Assembly: GCA_029050995.1 (NCBI GenBank)
Contig: JAIDLO010000089.1
Coordinates: 1 to 17,215, forward strand
Source: Eubacterium sp.
GTDB lineage: Bacteria > Bacillota > Clostridia > Oscillospirales > Acutalibacteraceae
Direction of reading: 5' to 3'
Length of the DNA stretch: 17,215 nt
Below the pieces are notes generated by a model. The model searched no databases, was not told the origin of the DNA, and saw only the letters and a list, made by a program, of their open reading frames with translations. Shown in pieces: positions 1-7,800 of the stretch. Positions within the stretch are counted from its first letter, which is position 1; every line of letters begins with the position of its first letter. A program made the position numbers and the translations under genes.

Positions 1-2
1 AC

Positions 3-1376
3 CTAAATATGAAGAATTAAAACAGCAAAACCGATATAGACAAGCAGGGAAACAACATCCAAAATCGTTGTAATAAACGGATTTGCAAGTACGGCAGGGT
101 CAAGCCCCAGCTTCTTCGCAATAATCGGCAGCGTACTTCCGATTATCTTTGCACAAATCGTTTCAACAAAAATCGTAAGGCTGATAACAATGCATACCGT
201 AAGCGTCAGCGCATCATTTCCAAGAACAATGCGATCAAACAGTAAGAGCTTAACAAAACATACAACCGCCAAAGTAAAACCGCTGAGTGCACCTGTTCTG
301 AATTCTTTCCAGATTATTCTGAAAATATCCTTAAAGCCTACCTCTTCAAGAGAGATTGCACGAATAATCATTGTGCTTGACTGACCGCCGGAATTACCGC
401 CCGTACCCATAATCATAGGAATAAACGCAGTTAAAACGGCAACCGAAATCAGCCTGTTTTCAAAGGTTGTTAAAATCTGGCTTGTAAGCGTTGCGGAAAT
501 CATAAGGAGCATAAGCCAGGGAATTCTTTTTTTCCATAAATCCAAAACGCTTGTTTTAAGATACGGCGTATCCGTTGGCGTAATAGCCGCCATTTTCTGG
601 ATATCCTCGGTGTTTTCTTCCTGGATGACATCAATAGCATCGTCAACCGTAATAATACCAACAAGCCTGTTTTCCATATCAACAACAGGAAGCGCAAGGA
701 AATCGTATTTTGTAAGTGTTCGTGTTGCAGTTTCCTGGTCATCAAGGGTGTTTATAGAAATAACATTTGTTTCCATAAAGTCCTCAATAACATCTTCGGC
801 ATCACTTAAAAGAAGCTCTTTAACAGTTGTAACACCAATCAGATGCCTTGATGCATCCGTTACATAGCAGGTATAAATCGTTTCTTTATCAAGACCGGTT
901 CGTCTGATTCTCTTAAACGCATCCTCAACCGTCATATCCTTTTTGAGGTCAACCAGCTCAGGTGTCATAATGGAGCCTGCCGAATCCTCAGGATATTTCA
1001 GAATTGTATTAATAGCTTCCCTCGTTTCGGGATCTGTATTCTTTAAAATACGCTTAACGATTGATGCCGGCATTTCCTCAATAATATCGGCGGCATCGTC
1101 AATATAAATCTCATCAAGCACTTCTTTAAGCTCTGTATCGGAAAAGGCAATGATTAAGTTTTCCTGTGTGTCGCCGTCGAATTCAACGAAAGTATCAGCG
1201 GCATTTTCTTTTGTTAAAAGGCGGAAAAGGAATACGCGTTCCCGTTCATCATAAACAGTTTCAAGAAGCTGGGCAATATCGGCAGGATTTATTTCATTCA
1301 GATACTTTTTTAATTCGCTGATATTGCGATCGCGATAAAGTTCATCAATCACTTCTATCATTTCATCAAATTCCAC
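3..1376 (-). CDS. mgtE: Magnesium transporter MgtE
   Basis: This encodes a channel-like Mg2+ transporter of the inner membrane, gated by its cytosolic Mg2+-sensing part. From the chosen start it has 457 aa, the usual MgtE length. In order it shows an acidic MgtE N domain (about residues 1-115, with NPADIAQLLE), a CBS pair (about 120-245, with SAGSIMTPELV and LPVVD..NRLVGIITVDD), and a C-terminal membrane domain of about five helices containing the family signature TGGNSGGQSST. I chose a GTG start because AGGA sits 9 nt upstream of it and the protein then begins like other MgtEs (EMIEVIDELYRDRNISELKKYL). The frame is open for 18 more codons to a TTG at 1430, but that TTG lies inside a dispersed repeat and has no ribosome site. 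The gene follows the rpe operon. No strong promoter is visible: a TATAAT (1492-1497, minus) at the repeat edge lacks a good -35. Read-through from rpe is possible. Confidence 0.95.
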   Translation of the reverse strand: MEFDEMIEVIDELYRDRNISELKKYLNEINPADIAQLLETVYDERERVFLFRLLTKENAADTFVEFDGDTQENLIIAFSDTELKEVLDEIYIDDAADIIEEMPASIVKRILKNTDPETREAINTILKYPEDSAGSIMTPELVDLKKDMTVEDAFKRIRRTGLDKETIYTCYVTDASRHLIGVTTVKELLLSDAEDVIEDFMETNVISINTLDDQETATRTLTKYDFLALPVVDMENRLVGIITVDDAIDVIQEENTEDIQKMAAITPTDTPYLKTSVLDLWKKRIPWLMLLMISATLTSQILTTFENRLISVAVLTAFIPMIMGTGGNSGGQSSTMIIRAISLEEVGFKDIFRIIWKEFRTGALSGFTLAVVCFVKLLLFDRIVLGNDALTLTVCIVISLTIFVETICAKIIGSTLPIIAKKLGLDPAVLANPFITTILDVVSLLVYIGFAVLILHI

Positions 1377-1416
1377 AAACTCACATCCTTTTCCATAGTA
1401 ATTTAAAAACCTTTGT

Positions 1417-1491
1417 GCCTCCCTTGTCAAAGGGAGGGGGACCGCTCGCGGTGGAGGGATTCAACGGTTCGTCGAGGACGCCGAACCCTAC
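1417..1491 (+). repeat. Dispersed multi-hairpin element, copy 1
   Basis: This is a 75-bp non-coding element made of three hairpins. CCTCCCTT/AAGGGAGG closes over 4 nt. ACCGC/GCGGT closes over TC. GGTTCG/CGAACC continues after one mismatch into CG/CG over a 4-nt loop. It ends in CCCTAC (GTAGGG on the other strand). It lies between the 3' end of the cadherin-like gene and mgtE. The first stem ends about 40 nt upstream of the mgtE start. Copies 2 (10019-10095) and 3 (14478-14572) share the same order of parts. Confidence 0.85.
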
Positions 1492-1507
1492 ATTATAAAT
1501 TCAAACA

Positions 1508-2371
1508 TCACGCATTTGTTTTATAAAACGGCTTTTCCTCTTTGTCATAAACATTAACCGTAATTCTTCTTGCAATTTTTGCAGCAATCAGAATAACAAT
1601 CAAGCCTGCTGCAGCTGCAATGCAGATAAAGGAAAATATCGGCTTTTGATAAAACAATTCGCCGTCTACAAACGAAATGAATGCAGGATTATTTTTTTCA
1701 GCCTTAACCTCTTCCATTGTCTTTTCAATACGGCGAACCTGGAAGGTGTATTTCTTCGTTGTGCCGTCTGAAGCAAGCACAGTTACGCTGAGCTCCGGCT
1801 GCTGTGTACTGTTAATTTCAACGCTTAAAGGATCGCAGTGCGCATTGATATCCTGCGTAACCGGCGTAATATCAAGCTGCGTTAAATCCTTTGGGATATA
1901 CAGCTTATATTCCGTATCCGTATCATTAATTGCAGGCTGAACCTCGCCGTATTCGCATGCAAGGTCAAGCAAATTTGCATTTGAGGACAGCGTAAATTCA
2001 ACAACATTGCTGTAATTAAAGGTATAAATCACGCTTCCGTTTTCAAAGGAAAGGGTAACGATAATCGCATTCTGATGATTCAAGCCATCATAGCCGTATG
2101 TAACAAAAACATTTGCATCCCCCTGCACATGCAAGCCCTTCAGCGTTGGGCTTACAGAAGGGTTTTCAAGCGTAATTGTATACATCGTTTTATTCTTTCG
2201 AAATCCGCCGTCAATCTCTGCATTGTTAAACGAAATTGTTTCAAGATACGGAACATTTGATAACGGCAAAAGCTGATTTTCCTCCTCAGCAAAAGCCGAA
2301 AAAGAAGCAGACAAACAGCAAGCAGCAGTTATTAGGGCAAATATTAAAGAAAATAGTTTTTTAATCTTCAT
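1508..2371 (-). CDS. Secreted/membrane-anchored protein with cadherin-like beta-sandwich domain
   Basis: This is a predicted cell-surface protein of 287 aa with no assignable enzyme activity. It starts with a Sec signal peptide (MKIKK, hydrophobic core, likely cleavage after AFA at residues 26-28). Residues about 129-216 match the pattern of the bacterial cadherin-like beta-sandwich domain (PF12733-type): SSNANLLDLACEYGEVQP at the start and DGTTKKYTFQVRR at the end. Residues about 43-127 look like a more diverged copy. A single transmembrane helix (about 245-266) is followed by basic residues and a short cytoplasmic tail, so most of the protein should face outward. It begins 2 nt after the stop of the upstream GHL-like gene and has no clear ribosome site of its own, which suggests translational coupling. 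It is the last gene of the rpe operon. The fold assignment is by pattern; a role in cell-envelope binding or scaffolding is inference. Confidence 0.75.
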   Translation of the reverse strand: MKIKKLFSLIFALITAACCLSASFSAFAEEENQLLPLSNVPYLETISFNNAEIDGGFRKNKTMYTITLENPSVSPTLKGLHVQGDANVFVTYGYDGLNHQNAIIVTLSFENGSVIYTFNYSNVVEFTLSSNANLLDLACEYGEVQPAINDTDTEYKLYIPKDLTQLDITPVTQDINAHCDPLSVEINSTQQPELSVTVLASDGTTKKYTFQVRRIEKTMEEVKAEKNNPAFISFVDGELFYQKPIFSFICIAAAAGLIVILIAAKIARRITVNVYDKEEKPFYKTNA

Positions 2372-2373
2372 TG

Positions 2374-3450
2374 TTATTTATCAGCAAGAATAAAATCAGT
2401 TATTCCGCTTTCCTCCAATTTTTCTTTAATGACATTTTTATCAGCAGATGTTCTTATATAATACATCTGATTTTCTTTTAAGGTTTTTTTGATTTTTTCG
2501 GATAATTCCTTGCTGTTCTGATCTGCCGCTTTCTTTGAAAGCGAAACATCAACAGCCTCAAGAAGCTTGATATCCTTTCCGATATCCGCATAAAGCTTTT
2601 TGGAAATTACAGCAAAGCCGTCCTTATAATCTCCGCTGATTTCAGCAGGAAGCTTTGTTTGGCTTAAAACAAAAACCTTAACACCATAATTATAAGCTTC
2701 TGCAATAATATCCTTAATATATCTGTAAACCGCATCTGAATCCGGATTCAGATATGTATTGCCGTTTTTGTCGGTATAAACCTTTTTTTTGCTCTTCATA
2801 ACGGCAAGTGCATTGTCCTGTTCGGGAACAATATTATCACGATAGCAGCAAACAATTCCAACGGGAAGAATATTTGAATCATTCAGTTCCGTTATGGATT
2901 CCTTGAATTTTGCTGCAGGAAAGGCAACTGCGCTGTAGGCATCAACATTTGCAAGTGCACTTTTATAAGCAACGGAGCCGTCTTCTCTTTTAATGTCAAA
3001 CGCAACACTGCTGAATGAATAGGACTGTGCATCCGCAACAACAGACGAAAGCATAATGGCATGGTCAAGGGAAACAGACTCAATATAATAGCTTTCCAAA
3101 TTCAATGAAAGCTTGCTGAAGGAATCATCCTTGTCGGCAACGGCTGAAGCCAGATCCGGCATCCTGTGGCGTATCATATAAACATCCATTGCAGCATATC
3201 CGGCAAAAACAACGGCAAGACAAACAACAGCATAGCAGAGGATTTTTACTGTTTTTTTTGTTTTTTCCCTCAATTTTTTTCCTTTGTTTTTTGATTTCTG
3301 CTTTGGTCTTAAATAATCAAATTTATCGGAATAAACGCCGTCATCCGCATATTTATCGGCAAAATCAATTTCTCTGCCCTGAAGCTCTTCTGTCCAGGTT
3401 TGATTCCGCTTTACATTCTTGTAAAAACGCTTTCTCTTTCTTTTTTTCAT
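2374..3450 (-). CDS. Membrane-anchored DUF4015-like (GHL) protein, probably catalytically degenerate
   Basis: This 358-aa protein has a very basic cytoplasmic N terminus (MKKRKRKRFYKNVKR), a linker, one transmembrane helix (about 69-90) and an extracellular domain (about 140-358). That domain resembles the DUF4015 family of putative glycoside hydrolases (GHL, TIM-barrel type). Supporting segments are SSVAFDIKREDGSVAY, the ILPVGIVCCYRDNI strand, and YLNPDSDAVYRYIKDIIAEA followed by YGVKVFVLSQTKLP. In ordinary members the last strand reads like FDYVRFP with an acidic residue; here it is LSQTKLP (about 262-268), so the expected acid is missing and hydrolysis is doubtful. The start overlaps the rpe stop in an ATGA, and the cadherin-like surface gene follows after 2 nt, so the three are one operon. 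A structural or carbohydrate-binding envelope role is possible but unproven. Assignment rests on motif order, not on an alignment. Confidence 0.65.
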   Translation of the reverse strand: MKKRKRKRFYKNVKRNQTWTEELQGREIDFADKYADDGVYSDKFDYLRPKQKSKNKGKKLREKTKKTVKILCYAVVCLAVVFAGYAAMDVYMIRHRMPDLASAVADKDDSFSKLSLNLESYYIESVSLDHAIMLSSVVADAQSYSFSSVAFDIKREDGSVAYKSALANVDAYSAVAFPAAKFKESITELNDSNILPVGIVCCYRDNIVPEQDNALAVMKSKKKVYTDKNGNTYLNPDSDAVYRYIKDIIAEAYNYGVKVFVLSQTKLPAEISGDYKDGFAVISKKLYADIGKDIKLLEAVDVSLSKKAADQNSKELSEKIKKTLKENQMYYIRTSADKNVIKEKLEESGITDFILADK

Positions 3451-4097
3451 AAACCTTTAGCATTCCTTTTCAAAAGAGAAATTGTTTCAGCAGGGTTTTC
3501 ACTTTTGAAAACTGCTGAACCGGCAACAAAAATATTTGCTCCGGCATTTGCACAAACCTTTATGGTTTCGGCATTAACACCGCCGTCTACCTGAATATCA
3601 ACATCAGGATAATCCTTGCGGAGCTTTTCAATTTTCGGCATCATATCCGCCATAAAGCTCTGACCGCCGAAGCCCGGCTCAACTGTCATAACAAGCACCA
3701 TAGAAAGCTTATCCATATACGGATAAACCGCATCAATACTTGTATTTGGTTTAACAGCAAGCGCAGCCTTGCAGCCGCAGGCTATAATTTTGTCTATCGT
3801 TTCCTCTGTATCGCTATCGCATTCAACATGGAAAGAAATCAAATCTGCCCCTGCATCTGCAAAATCCTCAATATATTTCAAAGGCTCGGAAATCATAAGA
3901 TGCACATCAAAAGGAACCTTGCAAACGCGTTTCAGAGCCTTAATCACAGGCGCACCCATTGTAATATTCGGCACAAAATGCCCGTCCATAACATCAAGAT
4001 GAATCAGCTCTGCTCCTGCGTCTTCACATTTTTTAAGCTCTGCTTCAAAATTTGCAAAATCAGAAGCGAGCATTGACGGCGAAATTTTAATATCCAT
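3447..4097 (-). CDS. rpe: Ribulose-phosphate 3-epimerase
   Basis: This enzyme interconverts D-ribulose 5-phosphate and D-xylulose 5-phosphate in the cytosolic pentose phosphate pathway. At 216 aa it is full length and shows the expected (beta/alpha)8 motifs: SPSMLASDFANF near the N terminus (S7), HLDVMDGHFVPNITMG (metal ligands H33 and D35), DVHLMI (H66), MTVEPGFGGQSF for phosphate/lid contacts, and QVDGGVN (D171). All four metal ligands are present. The ATG is preceded by AAAGGAGAG at good spacing. It is the first gene of a three-gene operon and has a strong sigma-A promoter of its own. In many Firmicutes rpe follows rsgA; here it instead leads two surface-protein genes. Confidence 0.97.
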   Translation of the reverse strand: MDIKISPSMLASDFANFEAELKKCEDAGAELIHLDVMDGHFVPNITMGAPVIKALKRVCKVPFDVHLMISEPLKYIEDFADAGADLISFHVECDSDTEETIDKIIACGCKAALAVKPNTSIDAVYPYMDKLSMVLVMTVEPGFGGQSFMADMMPKIEKLRKDYPDVDIQVDGGVNAETIKVCANAGANIFVAGSAVFKSENPAETISLLKRNAKGL

Positions 4098-4133
4098 AGC
4101 CTCTCCTTTTTAACCACAAGCATAGTTAATTAT

Positions 4134-4162
4134 ATTATAACTTCTGCAAGCCGTAAAATCAA
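4134..4162 (-). promoter_or_regulatory. Sigma-A promoter of the rpe operon
   Basis: On the minus strand TTGATT (4157-4162) and a perfect TATAAT (4134-4139) are separated by 17 bp. The -10 lies about 35 nt upstream of the rpe ATG, just ahead of its ribosome site. Confidence 0.8.
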
Positions 4163-4190
4163 CTAAATAATATAATAAATTAAATTATAC

Positions 4191-4219
4191 TTGTATTTAA
4201 TATATAAGTGTAGTAAAAT
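4191..4219 (+). promoter_or_regulatory. Sigma-A promoter of the ABC-F gene
   Basis: TTGTAT (4191-4196) and TAAAAT (4214-4219) are separated by 17 bp. Transcription should start near 4226, giving a leader of about 30 nt that is too short for an attenuator. GGAGG (4246-4250) lies 6 nt before the ATG. The promoter is back to back with the rpe promoter. Confidence 0.7.
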
Positions 4220-4256
4220 ATACCCGTTATAAAAAAGCATTTTTCGGAGGTTATTT

Positions 4257-5864
4257 ATGATACAGGCAAATAATGTTACCGTTCAGTTTGGCGGCAAGGC
4301 TTTGTTTGAAAGAGTTAATGTTGTATTTTCTCCAGGCAACTGCTATGGAATTATCGGCGCAAACGGCGCAGGAAAATCAACCTTTTTAAAGGTTTTAAGC
4401 GGTGATTTGGAACCTCAAAAGGGTGATGTTTTTATGACACCCGGCGAAAGACTCTCCGTATTAGAGCAGGATCACTTCAAATATGATGACTGCGAGGTTG
4501 TAAGAACTGTTCTTATGGGCAATCCGCGCCTTATTGAAATCATGGAGGAAAAGGATGCGCTTTATGCAAAGCCGGATTTCAGCGAGGAGGACGGCATTAA
4601 AGCAGGCGAGCTTGAAGCTGAATTTGCTGATTTGGACGGCTGGAACGCAGAATCAGATGCTGAATTTATGCTCAATAAATTAGGCGTAACAGACGAATAT
4701 CATTATCTTAAAATGGCTGAACTGCCGTCTGATTTAAAGGTTAAGGTTCTTCTTGCAAAAGCACTTTTCGGCAACCCCGATGTACTGCTTCTTGACGAGC
4801 CTACAAACCATCTTGATTTATCCGCGATCCGCTGGCTTGAAAACTTTTTGCTTGATTTTGAAAATACAGTTATCGTTGTATCGCACGACAGACATTTCTT
4901 AAATAAAGTCTGCACCCATATCTGTGATGTAGACTTCGGCAAAATTCAGATGTATGTCGGCAACTATGATTTCTGGTATGAATATACCCAGATGCGCCAG
5001 CGTCAGCAGAGAGATCAGAATAAAAAGAATGAGCAGAAAATTAAGGAATTGCAGGAATTCATTCAGCGATTCAGTGCAAATGCTTCTAAGTCAAAGCAGG
5101 CAACAAGCCGTAAAAAACAGCTTGATGCACTTGAAATGATTGAAATGCCTGTTTCTTCAAGACGCTTCCCGTATGTTGATTTCAAGCCGGACAGAGAATG
5201 CGGTAATGACCTTCTCCGTGTTGACCACATTTCCAAAACAATCGGCGACAGAAAAGTGCTTGATGATATTTCATTTGTAATCCACCCAAGAGAAAAGGTT
5301 GCTTTCGTTGGCTCAGATGTTGTTGCAAAAACAACACTTTTCAAAATCATTATGGGCGAAATGGAGCCTGATGAGGGCGAATTCAAATGGGGCGTTACAA
5401 CCTCTCAAAGCTATTTCCCAAGCGACAACAGCGAATATTTTGACGGCGTAAACCTCAATCTGATTGACTGGCTTCGTCAGTACACAACACAGACGCTTGA
5501 AACCGATATCAGAAGCTGGCTCGGCAGAATGCTGTTCAGCGGCGATGATGCACTGAAAATGTCTAATGTACTTTCAGGAGGCGAGCGTGTTCGCTGCATG
5601 CTTTGCAAAATGATGCTCAGCGGTGCAAATGTGCTTATTCTTGACGAGCCTACAAACCATCTTGACCTTGAATCTATTACAGCACTCAATAACGGACTGA
5701 TTCGTTATCCGGAAACTGTACTCTTCACATCACACGACCATCAGTTTATCCAGACGATTGCAGACAGAATCATTGAGATTTCGGGCGACAAAATGGTTGA
5801 CCATAAGGGCACATATGATGAATTTCTTGAAACCTTTGATGAGGACCAGCTTAAAAAATATTAA
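4257..5864 (+). CDS. ABC-F family ATPase (YkpA/YbiT-like), one degenerate ATP site
   Basis: This is a soluble tandem ABC ATPase of 535 aa without membrane segments, as in the ribosome-associated ABC-F proteins (translation factors or antibiotic protection). NBD1 has Walker A GANGAGKST (34-42), Walker B LLLDEPTNHLD (about 177-187) and H-loop H210. A basic, helical inter-domain linker rich in Q, K and R spans about 240-300. NBD2 has signature LSGGE (439-443), DEPTNHLD (463-470) and H493. Two motifs are off consensus: the NBD1 signature reads LPSDL (156-160) instead of LSGGQ, and the NBD2 Walker A reads GSDVVAKTT (352-360), with Ala for the last Gly. In the closed ABC dimer these two pair in one site, while the two intact motifs form the other, so one composite site is consensus and one is not. 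A housekeeping role is more likely than resistance, since no leader or attenuator precedes it. Confidence 0.92.
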   Translation: MIQANNVTVQFGGKALFERVNVVFSPGNCYGIIGANGAGKSTFLKVLSGDLEPQKGDVFMTPGERLSVLEQDHFKYDDCEVVRTVLMGNPRLIEIMEEKDALYAKPDFSEEDGIKAGELEAEFADLDGWNAESDAEFMLNKLGVTDEYHYLKMAELPSDLKVKVLLAKALFGNPDVLLLDEPTNHLDLSAIRWLENFLLDFENTVIVVSHDRHFLNKVCTHICDVDFGKIQMYVGNYDFWYEYTQMRQRQQRDQNKKNEQKIKELQEFIQRFSANASKSKQATSRKKQLDALEMIEMPVSSRRFPYVDFKPDRECGNDLLRVDHISKTIGDRKVLDDISFVIHPREKVAFVGSDVVAKTTLFKIIMGEMEPDEGEFKWGVTTSQSYFPSDNSEYFDGVNLNLIDWLRQYTTQTLETDIRSWLGRMLFSGDDALKMSNVLSGGERVRCMLCKMMLSGANVLILDEPTNHLDLESITALNNGLIRYPETVLFTSHDHQFIQTIADRIIEISGDKMVDHKGTYDEFLETFDEDQLKKY

Positions 5865-5878
5865 TATAACAAAAATGA

Positions 5879-5910
5879 AAAGCCGTTTTTTCAAACGGCT
5901 TTCTTTTTTT
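5879..5910. terminator. Bidirectional terminator between the ABC-F gene and glmS
   Basis: A perfect 10-bp stem AAAGCCGTTT/AAACGGCTTT closes over a 4-nt loop. On the plus strand it is followed by C and seven T. On the minus strand it is followed by TCATTTTT. It lies 14 nt after the ABC-F stop and just past the glmS stop, so it can serve both convergent genes. Confidence 0.9.
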
Positions 5911-5913
5911 GCT

Positions 5914-7731
5914 TTATTCAACTGTAACCGACTTTGCAAGATTTCTTGGCTTATCAATCGGAAGCCCTTTTTCATCCGCAACATAATATGCAAGAAGCTG
6001 AAGCGGAATAACCTCAATAGACGGTGTTAAAAACGGAATGGAATCGGGATAAGTTATGACCGTTTCAAACTGACCTAAATCATCAGCAAGGCTTTCAGGC
6101 GCAAACACAATAACCTTGGCGCCCCTTGCCGTAACCTCTATAAGATTTGAAACTGTTTTTGGCAAAAGCTCGGTATTGCTGATTAAACCAAAGCAAACTG
6201 TATCCTTTTCAATAAGGCTTATCGTGCCGTGCTTCAGCTCACTTGCGGGATACCCAACACAGTCAATATAGCTGATTTCCTTCAGCTTTAATGCGCCCTC
6301 CAGCGAAACGCCGAAATCAACATTTCTGCCAAGGAAAAAGCACCTAGTTATATCCTTTAAATTCTTTGCAAGCGCCTTTATTTCATCCGCCTTTGCTATA
6401 ACCTTTTCAATTTTTTTCGGCAGAAGCTGGCTCATATTCACAGCAATTTCGCTGAAAACCTCTGTGCAGACATTTCTCTGCCTTGCAATATTAAGGCACA
6501 ATATATTCAGCACGGCAAGCTGGCAGGAGAACGCCTTTGTTGTTGCAACGGCAACCTCTGCACCTGCAAGCGTCAGGATATTATAATCACTCATTTTTGC
6601 AATTGTGCTTTCGGGAACATTAACAATGCTGATTGTTTTTGCACCCATTTCCTTCGCCTGCTTCAATGCAGCAAGGCTGTCTGCCGTTTCGCCGCTTTGG
6701 CTGATGATAATAACAAGACAGCTTTCATCAATAACGGAATCCGCATATCTGAATTCGCCTGCATATTCGGCAAAGGCAGGAATTTTTGCAATCTTCTCAA
6801 AATTGTACTTTGCGATAAGCCCAACATGATAAGCCGAGCCGCAGCCAACAATATAAACACGGCTGAGCGCTTTGAAATCTTCCTCAGTAAACGGCATACC
6901 CTTAAAAAACGGCTCGCCGTCATAAGTAACAGCTTGCAAAGATTTCTTAACAACAGCAGGCTCTTCGTGAATTTCTTTCATCATAAAATGCTTGAATTCG
7001 CCCTTGTCGGCAGCATTTTTATTCAGCGTTATTGTTTTAATTTCCTTTTCAATTCCCTTGAAAGCCTTGCTGTAAACCTTAATTTCATCAGCAGAAATTA
7101 CAGCTGTTTCGCCGTCCTCAAGATAAACAGCCTTATTTGTATAATGCAGAAGCGGATTGATATCGGAGGCAATAAAGCTTTCTCCCTCTCCCAAGCCGAT
7201 AATCAGCGGAGAGCCCTTTTTCGTGCAGTAAAATTCATTGTCATAATCCGTGCAGATTATACCAAGAGCATACGAACCCTCAAGCAGTTTGACTGTTTTT
7301 CGGATTGCCTCAAGCACATCTCCGTTGTAGTTCAGCTCAAGCAATTTCGGAATCACTTCTGTATCTGTTTCGCTTTCAAACGCAATACCACTCATTGCAA
7401 GACTTTCCTTGATTTCCTTGTAATTTTCAATAATGCCGTTATGCACAACAGCAAAATGCTTTGAACAATGCGGATGCGCATTGCTTTCATTTGCTTTTCC
7501 GTGCGTTGCCCAACGGGTATGCCCGATTCCGAGATTTCCACGAACAGTATATTCACTGAGCTTTTTTTCAAGATTTTTAATTTCGCCCTTTGCCTTTGTA
7601 ACGCTGAGCTTGTTTTGATCCAAAACGGCAATGCCGCCGCTGTCATATCCTCTGTACTCTAAATCCTTAAGTCCCTGAATTAAGATTCCGGTTGCTTCGC
7701 TTTTTCCTATATATCCGATAATTCCGCACAT
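5914..7731 (-). CDS. glmS: Glutamine--fructose-6-phosphate aminotransferase (isomerizing)
   Basis: GlmS makes glucosamine 6-phosphate from fructose 6-phosphate and glutamine, the entry step to UDP-GlcNAc and so to peptidoglycan. The 605-aa length is standard. The protein begins MCGIIGYIG, where C2 is the Ntn-amidohydrolase nucleophile once Met is removed, and continues with GYDSGGIAV, GHTRWATHG and HNGIIENY of the glutaminase domain. Two SIS sugar-isomerase domains follow, with IISQSGETADSL in the first and FFLGRN and ALKLKEISYI in the second. The C terminus KPRNLAKSVTVE is typical. GGAG precedes the ATG. Only 69 nt separate it from the spoIIE stop. That gap is too short for a glmS ribozyme, and none is visible. 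No clear promoter was found in the gap, so glmS may be partly read from upstream. Confidence 0.98.
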   Translation of the reverse strand: MCGIIGYIGKSEATGILIQGLKDLEYRGYDSGGIAVLDQNKLSVTKAKGEIKNLEKKLSEYTVRGNLGIGHTRWATHGKANESNAHPHCSKHFAVVHNGIIENYKEIKESLAMSGIAFESETDTEVIPKLLELNYNGDVLEAIRKTVKLLEGSYALGIICTDYDNEFYCTKKGSPLIIGLGEGESFIASDINPLLHYTNKAVYLEDGETAVISADEIKVYSKAFKGIEKEIKTITLNKNAADKGEFKHFMMKEIHEEPAVVKKSLQAVTYDGEPFFKGMPFTEEDFKALSRVYIVGCGSAYHVGLIAKYNFEKIAKIPAFAEYAGEFRYADSVIDESCLVIIISQSGETADSLAALKQAKEMGAKTISIVNVPESTIAKMSDYNILTLAGAEVAVATTKAFSCQLAVLNILCLNIARQRNVCTEVFSEIAVNMSQLLPKKIEKVIAKADEIKALAKNLKDITRCFFLGRNVDFGVSLEGALKLKEISYIDCVGYPASELKHGTISLIEKDTVCFGLISNTELLPKTVSNLIEVTARGAKVIVFAPESLADDLGQFETVITYPDSIPFLTPSIEVIPLQLLAYYVADEKGLPIDKPRNLAKSVTVE

Positions 7732-7800
7732 AAGAAAATCTCCTCACTGTAAGTATTCAGCCGAAAACGGCAGCACGATATGATTAACACTATTATTCTG

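Noticed and set aside
2294..2371. Lipoprotein signal (TAAC) in the cadherin-like protein
   Set aside because: The -3 residue is Thr rather than Leu/Val/Ile, and a good signal peptidase I site (AFA) follows; with a C-terminal membrane helix, lipidation is not needed for anchoring.
4181..4256. Antibiotic-responsive attenuator ahead of the ABC-F gene
   Set aside because: The predicted leader is only about 30 nt, with no hairpin or leader peptide.
6697..7464. A 255-codon open frame on the plus strand inside glmS
   Set aside because: It is fully antisense to a well-conserved enzyme, has an implausible composition and no ribosome site; it is a shadow of glmS.
7732..7800. A glmS ribozyme upstream of glmS, as in many Firmicutes
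   Set aside because: The gap is only 69 nt and shows just a small GCCG/CGGC hairpin. The ribozyme core needs a longer region with known pseudoknots, which is not there.
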